Shown: positions 59,483-64,000 of the stretch, piece after piece | Layout: each line of letters starts with the position of its first letter | Position numbering within the stretch: the stretch's first letter is position 1 | Translations under genes and position numbers: made by a program | Origin: E44-bin32 sp034430615 | GTDB taxonomy: Bacteria; Chloroflexota; Anaerolineae; Anaerolineales; E44-bin32 | DNA: 64,000 nt | Direction of reading: 5' to 3' | NCBI GenBank assembly: GCA_034430615.1 | Contig: DAOUEJ010000165.1 | Coordinates: 21,072 to 85,071, forward strand | Notes under the pieces: generated by a model | Told to the model about the DNA's origin: nothing | The model's database searches: none | What the model saw: the letters and a program-made list of their open reading frames with translations, nothing else

Positions 59483-61758
59483 ATGCAAGGGTTGACGTCA
59501 TTTGAGCAGACCGCAATTTGGACCATATTAGGAATCGCGGTCCTGGGGTTGCTCTACGCGTTTTTTTTACACGCCCAGATCATGAAAGAGGAGAGGGGCA
59601 GCGAGCAAATGCTGAAGGTATGGCGTGCGATTCGGGGTGGAGCGGATTCCTACCTCCGCCGTCAACTTCGATCCATCCTACCCCTGATCGCAGTACTCAC
59701 ACTCGTACTTTTCTTCTCTGTTTATATCGTCGAGCCTTCCCCGTAAGCGCTGGAGCGGTTCGCGGGGATGTCCGATAATTCCGTCCGGCTCATCATTGGC
59801 TTTGACCGGGCGATCTCCTTTGTGATGGGTGCTATTTTCAGCCTGCCAATGGGACAGTTCGGCATGCGGATGGCTCTCCAGACGAATGTCCGGGTGGCGG
59901 CTGCTGCCCGCCGCTCCTTCGGTGATTCACTGCGCATCGCCTATCGGGCGGGCGCGGATCACCGGCATGCTGACAGACGGACTAGGGCTGTTCGGCGGAA
60001 CGATCATATTTATCATCCTCGGCATCGCTACCCCTGATGCGCTTCTCGGGTTTGGGTTCGGCGGTACGTTGCTGGCCCTCTTCATGCGGGTCGGAGGTGG
60101 GATCTTCACCAAAGCCGCTGATGTCGGTGCTGACCTTGTAGGCAAGGTCGAAGCAGGGATGCCCGAGGACGACCCGCGTAATCCAGCCGTCGTCGCTGAT
60201 CTGGTCGGTGATAATGTCGGAGATTGTGCCGGCATGGCGGCAGACATCTTCGAATCCTATGAGGTCACGATCGTATCCGGCTTGATTCTTGGCCTGGCTC
60301 TCTGGCATCTAACCGGTGATTTGGATTGGATCATCTATCCGCTGCTCGTGTGCGGTATCGGTGTGCTCTCCTCCATCATTGGAACCTATGTTGTGAGAGG
60401 AGGACCCGGCAAGAGCGGCAATGCGATGAAGGCTATTTCCCGCGGCTACCTCTCTTCCGCCGCGATCTCGGTCGTCCTATTCGGGTTGATGGCTTTCTTT
60501 TATTTGGGCAACGACATCCCCGGTGGGTGGTGGCGACCGTTCCTTGCGACAACCATAGGCGTGCTTTACCATTGCCCGCCTGACAGAGTACTTTACCGGC
60601 AGGCACGGTAAGCCAGTGAAAGAGATCCGTAAAGCGACGAATACCAGCCCGGCAACGACCATCCTAAGTGGGATTGCGGTTGGCTACGAAACGAGCGTCT
60701 AGTCGATCCTTGTCATCGCGGTTACGATCTTTGCCTCCGTTTTGATCTTCCGGAATATCCCCGGAATTGAATCAGTTCACCAAGTTACCTTTATCCTTTA
60801 TGGTGTCGCCATGACCGGGATCGGGATGCTCACGCTTACTGGGAATAATGTGGCGATGGACTCCTATGGTCCAATCGCGGACAACGCTGCCGGGATAGGC
60901 GAAATGTCGTGGGGCGATAACAAGGACGAAGAAACTGTGCAGGCACGACGAATCATGGCCGACCTTGACGCAGTTGGAAATACAACCAAGGCGATCACCA
61001 AGGGGGTCACCATCGGTTCTGCCGTAATTGCTGCTGTGGCGTTGTTCGGGTCCTTCATCGTAGATGTGACCCGGGCGCAGGTCTCGCTCGGTATGCCTTT
61101 GGCCGAGCAAATCCAAACGATCTGCATCCGGATCGATGTGCCGCAGGTATCCGTAGGCATGCTGATCGGTGGAGCGTTGCCGTGGTTATTTTCATCCTTC
61201 ACGATCAATGCCGTCTCACGTGCGGCGGCGCTGATCGTCGAGGAAGTGCGCCGGCAGTTCAAGCTCGGTGTGCTCGAAGGAAAGGTTGAACCGGATTACC
61301 GTCAGGCGGTGGCCATCTCGACCACGGCCGCCCAGAAAGAGCTGATCTCGCTCGCATTGCTCGGCGTGATCACCCCCATCCTCGTCGGGCTGGTCCTGCG
61401 GTTAGATGCGTTAGGCGGCTTCCTGCCTGGTGCCATCCTCTCTGGACAGCTGCTTGCGGTCTATATGAACAACGCCGGCGGCGCCTGGGATAACGCCAAG
61501 AAAACAATCGAGGACGAACCATCGGATCCGGCGGCGAATCGCGGCAAGGGCTCAGAACGCTACAAAGCGAGCATCGTCGGCAATACAGTCGGCGACCCGA
61601 TGAAGGATACTGCCGGCCCGGCGCTCAACCCGATGATCAAGATCGTAAACCTGGTTTCTGTGATCATCGCGCCTGGCGTTGTGCAGTACACGGACCTCGG
61701 GATCGGTGGCTGGGCTTTCGTCCTTGTACTGGTCGCGATCTTGATCTGGGCCATCTAG
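59483..61758 (+). pseudogene. hppA: Second H+-PPase gene with two stops and two frameshifts
   Basis: A full-length hppA paralogue, inactive as written. Lesions: TAA at 59744-59746 where hppA1 has Glu (SREAVERF there, SP-stop-ALERF here); an extra base near 59956 (YRAGA then ITGMLTDGLGLFGG in the next frame); an extra base near 60565 (before TIARLTEYFTGRHGKPVKEI); and TAG at 60700-60702 replacing the Trp of ETSVWSIL. Catalytic motifs remain intact (DVGADLVGKVEAGMPEDDPR, GDPMKDTAGPALNPM), and GNTTKAITK again predicts a K+-independent pump. Sequence differs from hppA1 in many places, so this is an old paralogue now decaying. The upstream element is shared with hppA1. Confidence 0.88.
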
Positions 61759-61834
61759 CAGAGTAAGCGTCCTGCTCCCGAAGTCTCAATTAGCGACGTG
61801 CCAACTTCATAAGCGAATCAATATAGTTGGTGAG

Positions 61835-61868
61835 CAGCCCGGTATTTTTGCCGGGCTGTTTGTTTTTC
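61835..61868 (+). terminator. Terminator after the hppA pseudogene
   Basis: An 8-bp stem CAGCCCGG / CCGGGCTG (61835-61858) followed by TTTGTTTTTC. A clear rho-independent terminator. Confidence 0.85.
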
Positions 61869-61885
61869 ATGGAGCAGAACTATGC

Positions 61886-61893
61886 TATACAAT
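61886..61893 (+). promoter_or_regulatory. -10 region TATACAAT giving a near-leaderless start at 61902
   Basis: TATACA with a TGC extension (61883-61891), or TACAAT at 61888-61893. Expected start at 61898-61900 is 2-4 bases before ATG 61902. The -35 is poor. Confidence 0.5.
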
Positions 61894-61901
61894 CCACCCT
61901 C

Positions 61902-63836
61902 ATGAAGCCCACTCTATCTCGATCGCGGTTGATTCACCGATTAGGATGGACGCTATACTTCGCCATCCTGATCGGCTTGCGGATTCGCTTTCCAATACGG
62001 GCTTTCACACAATTTGGTATGGGCGCACTGTTCGATACTTTGTGGAGCTGTGCGTTCGCTCTCGGAATCGCACTCGCTGCTTACGCTTTGGGGAATTCAA
62101 TCCTTTATAGATGGTGGCCACATCATTTGGATCGATTCGCGTTGGTCAGCACAGTGTCATTCTCCCTTGGCTTAGGGTTCTTCGCGCTCGTATTAAGCTG
62201 GCTCGGGATGCTGCGCTTGCTGAGCGTTGGGTCGATCTCAGGCATGATCCTCGTATCGGCATACCTCCTCGGTGACCGAATCTCCACACAAGCAGCGATA
62301 TTCAGATCTTTCTTGAGAATACTGCCTGCGAGATGGATGAGATCGCGGTGGATTATTCGTATTGCCGTGATGATTGCACTTTCCATAGGCTTGGTTGCAC
62401 TCCTAAACACACTCGTACCAGCCTGGGATTATGACGGTTTAATGTATCACCTGACCGGCCCGCGAACCTTCCTGAAACAGGGGGGGATTTTTCCGAATCA
62501 GGAGATCTGGTATGTAAACGGTCCATTCAGTATCGAGATGCTCTTCACCCTCGGACTAGCCTTTGGAGATGTTCTTACCCCTAAGCTTCTTCACCTGCTA
62601 TTCGGTTCTCTCTACGTGCTGTCAACCTGGTCATTTTCCCGTAGATGGCTTGGGTCACGCTCTGCATGGATAGCGTTCGCCATTTTACTGGGCATGCCAA
62701 CACTTCCGATTTGGTCTGGTTTCGCGTACATCGATATGGCCTGGAGCCTGCTGGAGTGGCTTGCGCTAGCAGCCGCTGTAGAATATTTCCGTACCCGGGA
62801 TGGCGGCTGGTTAACCATGTCTGCGGTATTTCTCGGGCTGGCGCTGGGGACAAAATATCTGGCGCTTATGGGCCTGATTGTGATCGCGATCCTCTATGCT
62901 TGGGATGCTCGACGAAAACCACCTGCCGCAATCGCAAGTGATGCGCTTCGCGTAGGTCTAATCCTGATCGGGATTGCGGGTTTCTGGTATTTGAAGAACT
63001 GGGTCTGGTTTAAGAACCCGGTATACCCACTCTATTTCGGAGGCCCAGGTTGGTCCACAGAACGGCTCACGCTTTACAATGATTACCTGAAAAGTTTTGG
63101 CACAGGACTTTCCCTCGCATCACTTGTTTCGATGCCCGTTACGATTTACACCCGTCATGCCTTGTTTGGCGCGGTCATGAATAGAAACGATATTCTCAGC
63201 CCGCTATTCATCCTGGCATGGCTGTACCCCTTCACTCGTAGAAGGCAGGAAACCAATATCCTGGTGGCAGCGATTGTGTTCCGTGTCGGCTTGTGGGTGA
63301 TTGGATCACAGCAAATCCGTTTCTTACTTCCAATCGATCCTGCAATCGCCATCCTATGTGCATATGTGATTGCTAACAGTGAAACTCGGTTGGTCTCATG
63401 GCCTAGTTTGAAATTATTTCTTCCTTCCTTGGCAGTGGGGTTGATGCTTATCACACTCTTTTACCAGGTTCAACTCGCTCGCCAGCTTCGACCCTGGGAT
63501 GTCATTATTGGCCTCGAAAGCGCGGACGAGTTTCTCAACCGAAACGTCGGGGATTTCGGCGCGGCGCATTTTATTCAAAATGAGCTTCCAGACACAGCCA
63601 GAGTGCTACTCTTGGGTGATGGGCGCAGCTATTATTGTTCCCCGAAGTGCATCCCGGATCCTGATCACTTCCGTTGGGCCGCATTGATTAGTTCTAGTAA
63701 TAATCCAACCGAATTGCTTGACCGAATGGGTGGACCAGAAATTACTCATTTTATGATCAGTCTCGAGGATCTGGATTTCCTGCTTCAACATGATCCAAGT
63801 GGGATTCTGTCCGAGGGAAACCGATCAAATAGTTGA
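61902..63836 (+). CDS. GT-C-fold membrane glycosyltransferase-like protein, large
   Basis: A 644-residue polytopic protein with about twelve helices. The outward loop carries the acidic motif PAWDYDGLMYHLTGPRTFL, comparable to the D-x-D-like motif of GT-C enzymes, then WYVNGPFSIEMLFTLGLAFG and FAYIDMAWSLLEWLAL. The C-terminal part (TARVLLLGDGRSYYC, EITHFMISLEDLDFLL) faces outside. The ATG at 61902 is chosen because a terminator covers 61835-61868 and a -10 box lies at 61886-61893; longer starts at 61827 and 61869 are unlikely. The 3' end may be frameshifted near 63800: the next frame continues RETDQIVEWKSSGELIDIYS to a stop at 63918. Confidence 0.78.
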   Translation: MKPTLSRSRLIHRLGWTLYFAILIGLRIRFPIRAFTQFGMGALFDTLWSCAFALGIALAAYALGNSILYRWWPHHLDRFALVSTVSFSLGLGFFALVLSWLGMLRLLSVGSISGMILVSAYLLGDRISTQAAIFRSFLRILPARWMRSRWIIRIAVMIALSIGLVALLNTLVPAWDYDGLMYHLTGPRTFLKQGGIFPNQEIWYVNGPFSIEMLFTLGLAFGDVLTPKLLHLLFGSLYVLSTWSFSRRWLGSRSAWIAFAILLGMPTLPIWSGFAYIDMAWSLLEWLALAAAVEYFRTRDGGWLTMSAVFLGLALGTKYLALMGLIVIAILYAWDARRKPPAAIASDALRVGLILIGIAGFWYLKNWVWFKNPVYPLYFGGPGWSTERLTLYNDYLKSFGTGLSLASLVSMPVTIYTRHALFGAVMNRNDILSPLFILAWLYPFTRRRQETNILVAAIVFRVGLWVIGSQQIRFLLPIDPAIAILCAYVIANSETRLVSWPSLKLFLPSLAVGLMLITLFYQVQLARQLRPWDVIIGLESADEFLNRNVGDFGAAHFIQNELPDTARVLLLGDGRSYYCSPKCIPDPDHFRWAALISSSNNPTELLDRMGGPEITHFMISLEDLDFLLQHDPSGILSEGNRSNS

Positions 63837-64000
63837 ATGGAAGTCATCCGGTGAACTAATAGATATTTATTCCGACGATTTGGCCCGGATAATGCACCTT
63901 ACAGAAAATGGAGGATGATTTCTGTGTGGTGGATTCCGAGTAGAAGAATCCGCGGCTGGTTCGATCAAGCAGAAGGTTACAATCCTCGCTGAGCATATTT

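Noticed and set aside
61827..61901. Longer starts (61827, 61869) for the last membrane protein
   Set aside because: They fall in or right after a strong terminator hairpin and have no ribosome site; the -10 box points to 61902.
63909..63989. Short plus-strand frame near the right edge with GGAGG close to an ATG
   Set aside because: Only about 25 codons, no motif, and the GGAGG is directly against the ATG. The last 80 bases hold nothing else I can support.
1..64000. tRNA, rRNA, CRISPR, prophage or plasmid functions
   Set aside because: I saw no cloverleaf candidates, rRNA blocks, regular direct-repeat arrays, phage structural genes or replication origins in the intergenic stretches I read; a tRNAscan or CRISPR search was not possible here.

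Overview
The window looks like a chromosomal segment of a Chloroflexota bacterium (probably Anaerolineae-like, single-membraned). This is inferred from gene content and style: Thr/Pro-rich linkers, a Tad pilus locus with no secretin gene, many membrane-embedded GT-C glycosyltransferase-like proteins, and a long-form HPF. GC content looks moderate. I see no rRNA, tRNA, CRISPR array or prophage. The first gene is cut by the window edge; at the right edge about 80-160 bases remain after the last gene.

Layout. 1-3084 (+): a receiver/CpaE-like protein (5' cut), a Sir2 deacylase and a GAF histidine kinase in one operon. 3081-4796 (-): mutL. 4877-6855 (+): a small membrane protein with a probable leaderless mRNA, a HAD phosphatase, a second small membrane protein and an orphan CoA-transferase subunit. 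6937-10126 (+): an envelope protease run (S41 CtpA, YugP-type Zn peptidase, HtrA). 10187-14998 (+): a promoter and long leader, mgtE, a lipid kinase, a YdjC deacetylase, a methyltransferase and TrmI. 15085-16250 (+): a zinc-ribbon protein and a Nudix CoA pyrophosphatase, ending in a bidirectional terminator facing L25 (-). 17058-17540 (-): a repeat-built membrane-anchored protein in front of L25. 17766-22525 (+): an anchored exported protein, pth and mfd. 22539-27405 (-): a lipoprotein, lon and folC. 27615-30920 (+): phnD-phnC-phnE, with an unusually long PhnE. 31033-31539 (+): an HNH nuclease. 31551-34125 (-): an unknown protein, hpf and comF broken by one stop codon. 34070-40350 (-): a Tad/Flp pilus operon (flp, cpaB, cpaE, cpaF, tadB, tadC). 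40533-42287 (-): a DegS/NarL-type two-component pair. 42353-53028: seven GT-C-like membrane proteins. 53077-54354 (-): the principal sigma factor. 54355-64000: an unsettled region with a decayed DDE transposase carrying two 28-bp palindromic insertions, an intact hppA, a degenerate ORF-less group II intron, a second hppA with four inactivating lesions, and another GT-C-like protein.

How it fits together. Information-processing genes (mutL, mfd, pth, trmI, rplY, hpf, rpoD) are interleaved with envelope functions (proteases, glycosyltransferases, pilus). Many genes overlap by ATGA, so operons are tight. Several genes have a good -10 box placing transcription start at or a few bases before the start codon (positions 4877, 27405, 51508 and 61902), so leaderless mRNAs seem common here.

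The most unusual items are the paired 28-bp insertions whose exact removal restores the transposase frame, the group II intron with a disrupted domain V, the conserved upstream element shared by the two hppA genes, the single-stop comF, and PhnE with an inserted extracytoplasmic domain. All family calls are by reading motifs; no database search was run.
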